A DNA stretch of 64,000 nucleotides from Sabulibacter ruber (GTDB taxonomy: Bacteria; Bacteroidota; Bacteroidia; Cytophagales; Hymenobacteraceae), in contig NZ_JAFFID010000006.1 of assembly GCF_017355955.1 (NCBI RefSeq), forward strand, positions 124,001 through 188,000. The letters run 5' to 3'. How positions within the stretch are numbered: the first letter of the stretch is position 1; the number at the start of each line of letters is the position of its first letter. Position numbers and translations under genes: made by a program. The notes under the pieces are model-generated. The model was not told the origin of the DNA, did not search any database, and worked only from the letters and a program-made list of their open reading frames with translations. Shown here in pieces: positions 1 through 7,061 of this stretch.

Positions 1-839
1 CCTAACGCAGTTTTAGAATCATTTATAAGTGTAGTGGCTTGTTGGATTAATGAAATATGCTCGGTATTGATTTCTACAAGTCTGTTTTCTAAATTGTCCG
101 TTAGGAATTTTACATTTTCGAACGCTTTTTCCCTCTCTTGAACTTTAGATACAAAGCTGTCAATAAGCTTTTCGCTGCCTTCAACGTTGTTTTTAGATTT
201 ATTGACAGATTCTTTTTTTTCTTCGATCTGAGTAAGAGTAGTGTTTGCTTTAGATATATTTTCTGCTAGCTCGTCTAAAGATTCTTCTATGTTCGTTTTC
301 CTTTCCTCCAAAGCAGAAATCAACTCTTCTAATACGCCGTTTTTTTCTTCGAGATTGGAAGTTTTTTCATTGATTTTAGAAATAAGTTCTTTAGCTTCTT
401 TATAAGTTTCTTTTGTGCTTTGAGTGCTCTCTTCTAGTTCCAGTTTTCTAATGGTTAACGTCTCAAGCTCATTGTCAAGCTCTAGAAATCTGTCTCGAGT
501 AAATCTAATGTTATAGGGCCTGATTAAAATTTTTAAGGCATCTAAATGTGATAGTATATTAGAAGGCGAATGAAAATAGTAACTAAGATTAGATAAGTTA
601 TCATTTATTTGATTTCGTTCATTATATGTTGAGTATTTTAAAAATTTCGTTGACTGCTTGGTGAGTGCTTTTATGTCTAATAGAATAGCATTTAATCCAC
701 TAATTAAGGTTTTGTAAGAATACTCGTTTTCACTTCCAAACGTTTCTCCTTCATGGTCGCGGTAGTCAGTTTCTTCAATTTGTTTTTCTATCTTAGAAAC
801 TTGACTAATTATATTTTCAATTGAATTCAATGGTGCCAT
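1..839 (-). CDS. Coiled-coil protein, truncated by the window edge
   Basis: An uninterrupted reading frame starts at an ATG at 839 and runs off the left edge, giving about 279 residues with no stop. The first ~125 residues look globular and mixed. From about residue 125 on, the sequence is Glu/Lys/Leu/Asn-rich with a heptad-like pattern (many LEE, EEK and KTNIEES-type stretches), so a long coiled coil is expected. No signal peptide or membrane segment is visible in the part seen. AT content is clearly higher than in the rest of the window, as in phage or accessory DNA. The C-terminus is missing, so a function cannot be assigned; a tape-measure, SMC-like or defence-associated coiled-coil protein are all possible. 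Confidence 0.75.
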   Translation of the reverse strand, partial: MAPLNSIENIISQVSKIEKQIEETDYRDHEGETFGSENEYSYKTLISGLNAILLDIKALTKQSTKFLKYSTYNERNQINDNLSNLSYYFHSPSNILSHLDALKILIRPYNIRFTRDRFLELDNELETLTIRKLELEESTQSTKETYKEAKELISKINEKTSNLEEKNGVLEELISALEERKTNIEESLDELAENISKANTTLTQIEEKKESVNKSKNNVEGSEKLIDSFVSKVQEREKAFENVKFLTDNLENRLVEINTEHISLIQQATTLINDSKTAL

Positions 840-921
840 TAATAACTTGTCTAAAATTTTATATCTAAATAATAGTTTTTGTAACTGCTTTGATTGTGGA
901 TTTTCTAATAATCTGCTATTA

Positions 922-1023
922 CTATATTCCTCTAAGACCCTCAATAAACCTCTGCTTATCCTTCAGCCGCTGCAACCTTTGGTAAATTGTATTTACTTCT
1001 GGACCAGTAGTTACTTCACCAGG
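922..1023 (-). pseudogene. Relic of the C-terminus of an XRE repressor paralogue
   Basis: An open stretch of 33 codons without a start encodes a tail with LQRLKDKQRFIEGLRG just before its stop. This closely matches the tail of the repressor at 2026-2409 (LEQRLKDKEELIEVLRSK), including the preceding STG/TTG spacing. The helix-turn-helix part is absent, and the frame overlaps the end of the 85-residue gene upstream. It looks like the leftover 3' end of a duplicated repressor gene, which would fit repeated recombination at this site. Confidence 0.45.
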
Positions 1024-1268
1024 TTATCCTTGCTTAGCTTATAGGTAGTCTGGAAATCACCCTTGCGCCATCCGCTATTGGTCATGTCTGTGTTGATGAT
1101 ATAGGCTCCTGTCTCGGTGTCCAGCACGATCACACCGTTTTCCCCGACCTCTGATTGGAACCTGCCGCCTTGGCCAGGGGTGCTGTTCTTGAAGCTGAAA
1201 CCCATGATCAGCAGGGCGGCGCTCAGGAACCCGATTGCGAGTGATTTGAAGTCTAACTGGTTCTTCAT
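1011..1268 (-). CDS. Small membrane-anchored protein of unknown function
   Basis: This 85-residue protein has one hydrophobic segment at about residues 9-27 (SLAIGFLSAALLIMGFSF) after a short basic N-terminus, consistent with an uncleaved anchor or a signal peptide. The rest (about residues 30-85) is a small soluble domain with the pattern VIVLDTETGAYIINTD, which suggests beta strands. I do not recognise the family. It reads in the same direction as the secreted protein at 1368-1961, and a copy of the dispersed intergenic repeat lies just upstream of it. Confidence 0.6.
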   Translation of the reverse strand: MKNQLDFKSLAIGFLSAALLIMGFSFKNSTPGQGGRFQSEVGENGVIVLDTETGAYIINTDMTNSGWRKGDFQTTYKLSKDNLVK

Positions 1269-1298
1269 ACAGGTAAGTTTAAATTACTTTAAGTCTCC

Positions 1299-1320
1299 TT
1301 TTCCACAAACAGCCCCAAAT
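1299..1320 (-). repeat. Dispersed intergenic repeat, copy 1
   Basis: On the minus strand this reads ATTTGGGGCTGTTTGTGGAAAA and belongs to a family of imperfect ~25-bp intergenic repeats seen at least seven times in the window. It lies between the genes at 1011-1268 and 1368-1961. Confidence 0.6.
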
Positions 1321-1367
1321 AGATTCAAAATTCCTTAGCTATTACCTTCATTTCATCTTAAGTGATA

Positions 1368-1961
1368 TTACAAATCTTTCTTAGCAATAAGTGTATTGTA
1401 CTCAATTACTAGGTTTGGCAAATCTTCCAGCTGCATTTCCATATTGATCAACTTACTCTGAACAAAAGGAACATCCTGGAAGAGCTTCAATAATTCAACC
1501 TTTTGCTTTTTAATGTTAGTCACCGCTAAGTACGCAGAGGAATCTTTGAATAGAATGAGTGTGGTATAGTAAGAAACAGCCACATTGGAGGTGGACGAAC
1601 TTCTATGAACTCCCATATTCATGGGACCGGTAATGTAAATCTGTGCGAAACTTTTAGGGAAGTTGCCCCAAGTAGGACTAACACTAATAGCTCCAATGGT
1701 TGCAAAGGTGTCTTTCTCAATCACAAAAGAAGAAACCTGGTCAATTTTAAGATGTTTGGACTTGTAAGAACTCAAGCTTTCCTTGAACTTGATGCTGGCT
1801 GGAACATTGCCTAAGATTGACATTCTAGCGTCGAGGCAACGTAGGAAGCCCTCCACCTTGATGCCTTCATGGGTATAGTAATGTCCCTTTTTAAAAGACT
1901 CCTGTGCTTGAGTAATTATTGATGCAATGCTTAGTAATACTACTAGTAAAATTTTCTTCAT
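1368..1961 (-). CDS. Secreted protein of unknown function
   Basis: This 197-residue protein begins with a clear cleavable signal peptide (MKKILLVVLLSIASIITQAQ), so it is exported to the periplasm or beyond. The mature part has several Ser/Thr-rich beta-like stretches, e.g. around residues 110-145 (VHRSSSTSNVAVSYYTTLIL), and ends in a Lys-rich helix. No catalytic motif or Cys pair is visible. The family is not recognised. Its start is fixed by the signal peptide, and copies of the dispersed repeat flank it on both sides. Confidence 0.75.
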   Translation of the reverse strand: MKKILLVVLLSIASIITQAQESFKKGHYYTHEGIKVEGFLRCLDARMSILGNVPASIKFKESLSSYKSKHLKIDQVSSFVIEKDTFATIGAISVSPTWGNFPKSFAQIYITGPMNMGVHRSSSTSNVAVSYYTTLILFKDSSAYLAVTNIKKQKVELLKLFQDVPFVQSKLINMEMQLEDLPNLVIEYNTLIAKKDL

Positions 1962-2000
1962 TTAATCTATGATTTGATCATTTACTCCCGTTTTGAACCT

Positions 2001-2025
2001 CTTTTCCAAAAACAGCCCCAAAACG
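2001..2025 (-). repeat. Dispersed intergenic repeat, copy 2
   Basis: On the minus strand this reads CGTTTTGGGGCTGTTTTTGG followed by AAAAG. It is the best match to the family consensus and directly follows the stop of the XRE repressor gene. Confidence 0.7.
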
Positions 2026-2409
2026 CTATTTGCTTCTCAGCACTTCTATCAACTCCTCCTTATCCTTCAGCCGCTGCTCCAGATTGGCTCGCTCTAATTG
2101 ACAAATCTCTAGCTGGTGTCTTAGTTCACTCACGTCTTCGCCTCCAGTGCTGACCTGTTGCCGGTTTTTCCCTACTTGATGAGCAACCTGCATTTGACCA
2201 GAGTTAGAAATTGAAGTGCCTTCTCCTAAAAAGTATGTTACTGGAAGCTCAAGCTTCTCACAAATTTTCAATAGGTACTTTATTTCAAAAGAATCCTTCT
2301 TATAAATCCTATAAAGATTGTTTGGAGTGATTCCAATCTCTTCTGCAATATCCTCAGTCTTAAAAGGTGATGCGCTAATCGCTTGCTTAACCTTTTCTCC
2401 TAGTAACAT
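2026..2409 (-). CDS. XRE-family (Cro/CI-type) transcriptional repressor
   Basis: This is a 127-residue DNA-binding protein. Residues ~8-62 form a helix-turn-helix of the Cro/CI type (FKTEDIAEEIGITPNNLYRIYK). Residues ~95-127 form a charged, Leu-rich coiled coil (LEQRLKDKEELIEVLRSK), probably for dimerisation. The frame stays open upstream to 2529, but those codons cover the divergent promoter region and its direct repeats, so the ATG at 2409 is preferred. It is divergent from the small protein at 2533, the classic layout of a phage or integrative-element repressor. It probably represses one or both promoters between them. Confidence 0.8.
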   Translation of the reverse strand: MLLGEKVKQAISASPFKTEDIAEEIGITPNNLYRIYKKDSFEIKYLLKICEKLELPVTYFLGEGTSISNSGQMQVAHQVGKNRQQVSTGGEDVSELRHQLEICQLERANLEQRLKDKEELIEVLRSK

Positions 2410-2455
2410 ATTTTTTGTAGTGTATCTGTCTGTACCACAATAGACATACAAACTC

Positions 2456-2500
2456 ACTTGAAAATAATTTGGTGAAAGTTTGCAACCTACTTGAAAATAA
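2456..2500. promoter_or_regulatory. Direct-repeat operator candidate between divergent genes
   Basis: The 12-mer ACTTGAAAATAA occurs twice, at 2456-2467 and 2489-2500. The spacing is 33 bp start to start, about three helical turns, so both lie on the same DNA face. They lie between the repressor start (2409) and the divergent start at 2533, as expected for binding sites of the XRE protein. Assignment to that protein is inference. Confidence 0.55.
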
Positions 2501-2532
2501 GATAGTATTGTGCCATTATAACAGTACAAAAT

Positions 2533-2847
2533 ATGGAAAAGCTATTAGATATAAAAAGGTGGCTACGCAAAGGCGACTATGAAGTCATCCACCGGATGCT
2601 GCCTGGTAGTTCTATCCACACAATCAGTTCCGTGATGAGTGGGAAGCGGAATGCCACATCTAAGAAAGCTCTTCCCATCATTGCGGCGGCCAAAAAGATA
2701 GCCGCCTCCCGGCAGAAACTGCTGGAGCCTCAGGGCCCGGCACCTTTACCCGAGAAGCGGCTCGAAGCGCCGCCTAATCAACTGCACATTTTCGCAGATG
2801 CACAAACTGTTCCAAGTTTTATAGAAAAAGTTCCAGAAGAGCAATAA
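2533..2847 (+). CDS. Small basic protein, probably DNA-binding, divergent from the repressor
   Basis: This 104-residue protein is rich in Lys and Arg. Residues ~18-60 (GDYEVIHRMLPGSSIHTISSV...MSGKRNATSKKALPIIAAA) have the helical pattern of a short HTH domain of the kind found in Bacteroidota accessory elements. The C-terminal third is Pro-rich and probably disordered. Its place opposite a phage-type repressor suggests a Cro-like or early accessory role. The family is not firmly recognised. The ATG at 2533 lies 123 bp from the repressor ATG, leaving room for the divergent promoters. Confidence 0.6.
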   Translation: MEKLLDIKRWLRKGDYEVIHRMLPGSSIHTISSVMSGKRNATSKKALPIIAAAKKIAASRQKLLEPQGPAPLPEKRLEAPPNQLHIFADAQTVPSFIEKVPEEQ

Positions 2848-2873
2848 TTATTTTTTTTGGAGGAGAGAGACGC

Positions 2874-3062
2874 ATGAACATCCTTGAAATCGCCACGAAG
2901 CAAGACCTAGAGCAGCTGCAGCAAGCCCTTACCCAGATCTTCTCCAAAGTAGTGGTGGCCCCTGCCCAGCACCATCCTCCTTGGGGCGCCCCCAGCCATC
3001 TGGGCGAACAGGAGATGCCCCAGCTCATGGGTGATCAACGCTATCCTGTAACCCACATATAA
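2874..3062 (+). pseudogene. Excisionase-like (MerR-type HTH) gene truncated after its N-terminus
   Basis: The first ~25 codons (MNILEIATKQDLEQLQQALT) resemble the N-terminal helix that precedes the MerR-type HTH in Bacteroidota excisionase-like proteins. After about codon 25 the frame simply reads the antisense of the M50 fragment at 2907-3194, so the HTH domain is missing. An unusually good Shine-Dalgarno run (GGAGGAGAG, 2859-2867) precedes the ATG, so the start was once well used. The break lies near 2940-2965. The family assignment rests on a short stretch and is tentative. Confidence 0.5.
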
Positions 3063-3194
3063 GAGGAGCAGGTTTAAGGCGATGTTGGACCATTTGATAG
3101 CAATAGGACCTTCTGGTATCCTCAGCAGGAGGCCAATACATAATAAAATCCAGTACGGTTTAGGGGCTAACGCCAGAATAACTCTTGTGTTCAA
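2907..3194 (-). pseudogene. Truncated site-2 protease-like (peptidase M50) fragment
   Basis: The 95-codon frame has two hydrophobic helices (about residues 14-25 and 36-53), then the zinc-binding motif HELGH inside ITHELGHLLFAQMAGG and a following PRRMVLGRGH stretch. This is the typical start of the M50 membrane-protease core. The frame runs out ~15 residues later at a stop produced by the excisionase-like sequence on the other strand. The second metal ligand (usually an NPDG-type motif) and the remaining membrane segments are absent, so the protein is unlikely to work as a protease. A start at 3194 is taken. Confidence 0.6.
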
Positions 3195-3251
3195 TGCTGT
3201 ATAGTATTTGTTTAAAGGAGTTTGCCTGGACCAAACGCTAATAGATTCAGG

Positions 3252-3809
3252 CTACTTGTTACCTGTGCTGCGGGTGTTAATCAGGACTGTGTTTTCCCTG
3301 GCAGCACTCCCATAGATCGCCTTTGCTGCCTCCACCTTCAATGACACTACATCCAACAGTTCAGATGGCGCTAGGTCCCTCAGCTTGGCAATATCCTCCT
3401 CATTCATGGGGAAGCCATCTTTCACGAACAGGAACGTTGATGGGGCATGCTCATAGGCTCTCAGCCTTTCAAGAAGAGAGTCAAAGAGCTGTTGTCTGAG
3501 TTTAGCCTTAAAGGTATTGGTGGTGACCTTGATTACCCCATCTTTGGCTGCTGCCCCGTAGGTCATACTGAGGTAATCCCTGCTTTCAGCGCTGTTTTCG
3601 ATCAGCTCCACAGATTCAATCTCTGCTCTGGTGGCATACTGCTTCAAGGATGAGTCCTGGGGTATGGGTCTGCCATCAAGGATTATCAAGGGCTTCCTGC
3701 CTTTGAAGGCATCCAATGGGGAGCTGTTCTGCGCTACTTTGCCAGCCTTTGGATGGCAGCCTGCAAGTACAAGCAGAAGGAAGATGGATAGGGGGAGGTG
3801 CTTTGCCAT
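3252..3809 (-). CDS. Lipoprotein with two TonB-plug-like segments
   Basis: This 185-residue lipoprotein starts with a type II signal peptide (LSIFLLLVLAGC), the Cys becoming residue 1 of the mature form. Two segments resemble the plug domain of TonB-dependent receptors: SMTYGAAAKDGVIKVTT and KAIYGSAARENTVLINT, each close to the YG-x-RAANGVI-x-ITT pattern of SusC plugs. There is no beta-barrel. Such free plug-like modules occur in Bacteroidota, but their job is not known to me. The ATG at 3809 is chosen because a TATATTTG promoter element overlaps the alternative upstream TTG at 3824. Confidence 0.7.
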   Translation of the reverse strand: MAKHLPLSIFLLLVLAGCHPKAGKVAQNSSPLDAFKGRKPLIILDGRPIPQDSSLKQYATRAEIESVELIENSAESRDYLSMTYGAAAKDGVIKVTTNTFKAKLRQQLFDSLLERLRAYEHAPSTFLFVKDGFPMNEEDIAKLRDLAPSELLDVVSLKVEAAKAIYGSAARENTVLINTRSTGNK

Positions 3810-3821
3810 GTTTAGTGGTAT

Positions 3822-3829
3822 CAAATATA
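3822..3829 (-). promoter_or_regulatory. Bacteroidota -7 element of the lipoprotein gene
   Basis: On the minus strand this reads TATATTTG, a perfect match to the Bacteroidota -7 consensus TAnnTTTG, 12 bases upstream of the ATG at 3809. No clear -33 TTTG is seen at the expected distance, so this is a candidate only. The leader would be very short. Confidence 0.4.
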
Positions 3830-3842
3830 GGGGAGGGGCGTA

Positions 3843-4115
3843 CTAATAGCACTTCTTGCAGGGTCTCCTGCTGTGGATATTCTCAGCCTCTGAGCGGGTG
3901 ACAGCTGAGACCGTATGGGTACACCTGTTCAGACCACTGCAGGAAGGGGAACTGTGGTAAGCATAGGCACTGCCCCCTTCGCAGATGTAGACCTTAGGGG
4001 CTGATCTTACGGTTGCTTCCTTAGCCGGAGCCTTCTTCTGAGCAGGTTGAGTTGCCTGGGAGAAGCTGATCAAAGGCATTAAAACCAGCAGCAGGTATAG
4101 TAATTGTTTTCCCAT
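3843..4115 (-). CDS. Small secreted protein with Cys-rich C-terminal domain
   Basis: This 90-residue protein starts at the ATG at 4115, where a signal peptide begins (MGKQLLYLLLVLMPLISFSQ). After a Pro/Ala/Lys linker, the last ~48 residues contain VYICEGG, AYHSSPSCSGL, NRC and a terminal RPCKKCY. Four or five Cys plus His in this order resemble the small metal-binding C-terminal modules with a His-x-x-x-x-Cys and RPC-x-x-C layout found at the end of some Bacteroidota exported proteins. Zinc binding or disulphides are both possible. It shares orientation with the lipoproteins on either side. Confidence 0.7.
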   Translation of the reverse strand: MGKQLLYLLLVLMPLISFSQATQPAQKKAPAKEATVRSAPKVYICEGGSAYAYHSSPSCSGLNRCTHTVSAVTRSEAENIHSRRPCKKCY

Positions 4116-4195
4116 GATTGATGCACTGTCCAAACCTTGGAAAGTTGGTTGGCCCAACAGATAGGTGGTTGTTTCAAACAGTAGTTAGGGATACC

Positions 4196-5002
4196 TTAGT
4201 ACAATGAGTATTCCAGCCTGAACAATGATGAGGTGGTTCTAACCTCAACAGGAAAACCCAATTCATTGTATTTGTAGGTAAAGCTCTCGTTGAAAGCCTG
4301 TTGGACTTGGCCTGGGTCATCTATATCATAAATTGTGTAGGATGCTTTAACCGGGTTGTTGGAGCTTGAATAATAGTGAAGGTTGTGCTGCAAGGCTTGG
4401 GAAGGCATATAAAACCTAGAGTAAGGGCTTCCTAGCGCCTTGAAAGGGTTCGTTTTGGAGTCATAACTGATCTCGATTAAGTAAAGCCTTGGAGAGCGCT
4501 CCCCGGAAGGGCTTAGTTCGAAGCCTTCCTCCTTGGTCACATTACCCGCAAGGTCATAGGACAAGATAATGGCAAATTGCTTTCGCCCAGCAACTGCGCC
4601 TTCCAGTCGATTTATTCTCCCTGACGAATCGTAAAAGAGCCAAAACCCTCCATATGGTATCTGGTTTGGCTTCTCCCTTTCTGAGAAGTTTACCCTAATC
4701 ATCCTTCCTGTAGCATCATAGGTATAATCTTCCTGGTAATTGCCGCCTTTTAGCAGCATCGATACTAAAAGTTTATTGCTGTTATAGCGGTAGTTCACAC
4801 TGGAATCCTCATCCAACTGGCCAGCCCTATTGAATACAAATGAATGAGTGGTAAGAACAGTATCACTCATCTCATCTACCATGCTTATTGTGGAGATGCG
4901 TAGTTTCTTTGGTTCTATCAACTCCATTGGCTCCTCCTCGTCTTTGCAGGAGAACACAGAGAAGGAAAGGAAGAGAAGAAGGAAATGTAGCTGTGTTCTC
5001 AT
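4196..5002 (-). CDS. Lipoprotein with YD/RHS-like repeats
   Basis: This 268-residue protein has a lipobox (FLSFSVFSC followed by KDEEE). The mature part carries repeated Tyr-Asp type strands (YNSNKLLVSM, YTYDATGRMIRV, FYDSSGRINRLEG, LSYDLAGNVTKEEG, YKYNELGFPVEV), the pattern of YD/RHS-like repeats in short Bacteroidota lipoproteins. It is much shorter than true RHS toxins and has no C-terminal toxin domain. An outer-membrane-anchored structural or binding role is likely; no enzyme motif is seen. A similar protein is encoded at 41284-42048. Confidence 0.75.
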   Translation of the reverse strand: MRTQLHFLLLFLSFSVFSCKDEEEPMELIEPKKLRISTISMVDEMSDTVLTTHSFVFNRAGQLDEDSSVNYRYNSNKLLVSMLLKGGNYQEDYTYDATGRMIRVNFSEREKPNQIPYGGFWLFYDSSGRINRLEGAVAGRKQFAIILSYDLAGNVTKEEGFELSPSGERSPRLYLIEISYDSKTNPFKALGSPYSRFYMPSQALQHNLHYYSSSNNPVKASYTIYDIDDPGQVQQAFNESFTYKYNELGFPVEVRTTSSLFRLEYSLY

Positions 5003-5229
5003 ATGCTATTGTAGGCAGTAGGGCCAGGCTAAGTTAAGAAAAGCATAACAGTAGTTGTATAGGACACTGGTGCAATTTGATGGGTTTCAGGGAGATTTGT
5101 CTCTGAAACAGAGGGACAGTAGGAGAGACAAACAAGAGACAGAATCCAGGCTGAAGCAAAGGATTACGTATATTGCTTATCGTCTCGACAAAGGCCCGAA
5201 GTTGAAATAGTTAACAACAGGGCAAAAAA

Positions 5230-5247
5230 CCTCCCCATATGGGGAGG
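5230..5247 (-). terminator. Perfect palindrome followed by a T-run on the minus strand
   Basis: CCTCCCCATATGGGGAGG is fully self-complementary. On the minus strand it is followed by TTTTTT, as in an intrinsic terminator. There is no supported minus-strand gene directly upstream of it, so it may belong to a lost gene. Confidence 0.4.
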
Positions 5248-5257
5248 AGACCCATAC

Positions 5258-5285
5258 TGGTGGTGATGCTTGGAATCGAGCCAAC
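5258..5285 (-). other. tRNA 3'-end-like segment (possible attachment-site remnant)
   Basis: Read on the minus strand, this gives GTTGG, the loop CTCGATT, CCAAG, then a 7-nt arm CATCACC, A and CCA. It looks like a T-arm (four of five stem pairs), acceptor strand, discriminator and encoded CCA. No matching 5' acceptor strand or anticodon arm was found upstream, so it is not a complete tRNA gene. The 3' ends of tRNA genes are common integration targets, so this could be a cut attachment site. It could also be chance. Confidence 0.25.
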
Positions 5286-5315
5286 GCCAATACCCCACAC
5301 GTTAGGCAAGCTTAA

Positions 5316-5813
5316 ATGAAACATATGGAGAAGTTTGAGGTCAAACCGTTCGCTGAATTAGAGCAGATATTATTAACTGAGTACTGCGAGGATTTCTTCC
5401 ATTTCTTTCGTTTCCAGCTTACCACGAACTATGGCTTTGTTTTCCAACTGAACAACGGCACTGTTATCTTCCTACCGTAGGACCTCAGAAGCGATGGCCT
5501 AATCTTTAGAAGCATGGCTGCCTTCCAAGAGATGGTCGCCTCTGACAGGTTCCCCATAGAAAACGAAAGCGACGATTTTCTGGAAGTTGAAAAGGAATGG
5601 ATTTACGACCTTCCGAATAGGATAGACCACTATGTAGACTTCATGAAGGAAACCCTGAAGCTTGAATTTGCGGAGATTGACCAGGATGTGGTGGTTACAT
5701 GCCTCAAAAAGGTGGTGGGCAGGCGCATAAGGAAGGTGGTGACCCAGAGAGAAGTAGTCATACCAAGTTATCAAGTATCGATGAATCGTTTATGGAAGGC
5801 AGTACCCAGGTAG
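5316..5813 (+). pseudogene. Unknown soluble protein gene split by one in-frame TAG
   Basis: A frame of 166 codons starts at ATG 5316 and is open except for a single TAG at codon 55 (5478-5480). The amino-acid quality is the same on both sides: MKHMEKFEVKPFAELEQILL before the stop, and SMAAFQEMVASDRFPIENES after it. Without the TAG the product would be a ~165-residue acidic, aromatic-rich cytosolic protein. The family is not recognised. Restart at the ATG at 5514 would give a 99-residue C-terminal piece. A sequencing error, recent nonsense mutation or recoding cannot be told apart here. Confidence 0.6.
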
Positions 5814-6143
5814 GCTGCTGAACAAAAGTGAACCGCTCCATGCCGCGCAGATTTTAATTTTAATCATAAACACACGTTGACGTTTATTGAATTTGGGAAG
5901 GAATTCCTACAGCTGCCCATGTGCATACCCCGGGTAGCAAAAGCGCATTGCATACGCAGATAATAGTTAATAGCAGAAGTTCATGGGCCTTACTGTACGG
6001 TCACAGGTATACGGCAGCCATCTCGACACCTGTAAAACCTTGATTTTTATTCGAGGAGATCGATTACCTGCTGAACCAGCAAAGAAGACGATTAGGCACA
6101 ATTAAGTTTTTTCTATACATTATTAATATAAATCATATAGTAT
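5814..6143. other. Gene-free stretch upstream of the Crp/Fnr gene
   Basis: No supported gene. The last ~50 bases before 6144 are very AT-rich (TATACATTATTAATATAAATC region) and probably carry the regulator's promoter. A short open piece around 6050-6107 reads EEIDYLLNQQRRRLGT and may be a gene relic, but it is too short to assign. Confidence 0.4.
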
Positions 6144-6827
6144 ATGACAGCACGCTCTACCTTAAACGATCAGGCAGCAGTTACGGAGACAACAGAATTG
6201 CCTGCCGTTAAAAGCTCATCATTCAGAAGCACAGCAGAAGAGCACCGGGATGATATCTATAATTCGCTATTTGACTATTTCCGGAATTACACGAAACTCC
6301 CGCTCTCCCCATTTGACCAGAGACTGATCAGGGATGCTTTCAAGCTCAAAAAGCTACGCCGCCGTCAGTTCCTGGTACAGGAGGGCGACGTCTGTAAATA
6401 CATCTGTTTTGTGGTATGCGGAGCTTTACGGATTTACTCCGTGAACGAACGCGGTCAGGAAGCCGTGGTAGCATTCGCCCTGGAGGGGAAGTGGATGTCG
6501 GATTGGGAAAGCGTGGTGACACAGACCCCTAGCCGATATCATATTGATGCGGTCGAACACTCGGAGATCCTGCAGATATCACCAGCAGAACTGCATGCTT
6601 TGGAGGCGAAGATACCCGCTATAGACGAGTTTCTTCGGCTTGAGCAAAGATTAGTAGCGGTTACAACACAAAAAAGAATACATACTGCCATAAGTATGAA
6701 TGCGGAAGAAAGGTACCAGGACCTGCTGGAGAACCATCCCGAATATTTTCAAAGATTCTCTCAAAACATGATTGCTTCCTACCTGGGTATCAAACCGGAG
6801 ACCCTGAGCCGCCTGAGAAAGCGCTGA
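6144..6827 (+). CDS. Crp/Fnr family transcriptional regulator
   Basis: This 227-residue protein has a cyclic-nucleotide-binding-type beta-roll at about residues 60-160 (RRRQFLVQEGDVCKYICFVV, RIYSVNERGQEAVVAF) and a short C-terminal HTH (MIASYLGIKPETLSRLRKR) ending at the recognition helix. This is the layout of Bacteroidota Crp/Fnr regulators. No Fe-S Cys cluster is visible, so it is not an Fnr-type oxygen sensor; the ligand is unknown. The first ~30 residues look disordered, so the true start may lie further in. The SDR gene downstream, 234 bp away in the same direction, is a possible target. Confidence 0.85.
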   Translation: MTARSTLNDQAAVTETTELPAVKSSSFRSTAEEHRDDIYNSLFDYFRNYTKLPLSPFDQRLIRDAFKLKKLRRRQFLVQEGDVCKYICFVVCGALRIYSVNERGQEAVVAFALEGKWMSDWESVVTQTPSRYHIDAVEHSEILQISPAELHALEAKIPAIDEFLRLEQRLVAVTTQKRIHTAISMNAEERYQDLLENHPEYFQRFSQNMIASYLGIKPETLSRLRKR

Positions 6828-7061
6828 GCGGCATCCGTCTTCAGCTTTCTATATAACTGGTTGATAACCGGTAAACCGTCCCGGCAATCTTCCAATGTGC
6901 CGTTGGACAGCGCAAACGCGGTGTTATCATCTGGCTGACGATACTAGTAAACTGAAAAACAGCCTGGTTGTCTGTCTTCATCCACGTTTTCATTTTTTGA
7001 TAAAAGTCAAAATATGGCATTTATCGCCCAACGATCTTTGCGATATACAAAATCAAAAAAA

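Larger units (their letters stand above)
5003..5315. other. Gene-free stretch with hairpins
   Basis: No protein gene is supported here. It holds an imperfect stem-loop around 5084-5110 (TTTCAGGGAGA paired with TCTCTGAAA), the perfect palindrome at 5230-5247, and a short tRNA 3'-end-like segment at 5258-5285. It may contain the promoter of the lipoprotein gene at 5002. Confidence 0.5.

Noticed and set aside
2410..2529. N-terminal extension of the XRE repressor frame to 2529
   Set aside because: The extra 40 codons cover the divergent promoter and the two direct repeats and do not look like protein; the ATG at 2409 begins the HTH domain.
5258..5285. Complete tRNA gene
   Set aside because: Only the T-arm, acceptor 3' strand and CCA are present; no anticodon arm or 5' acceptor strand pairs with it.
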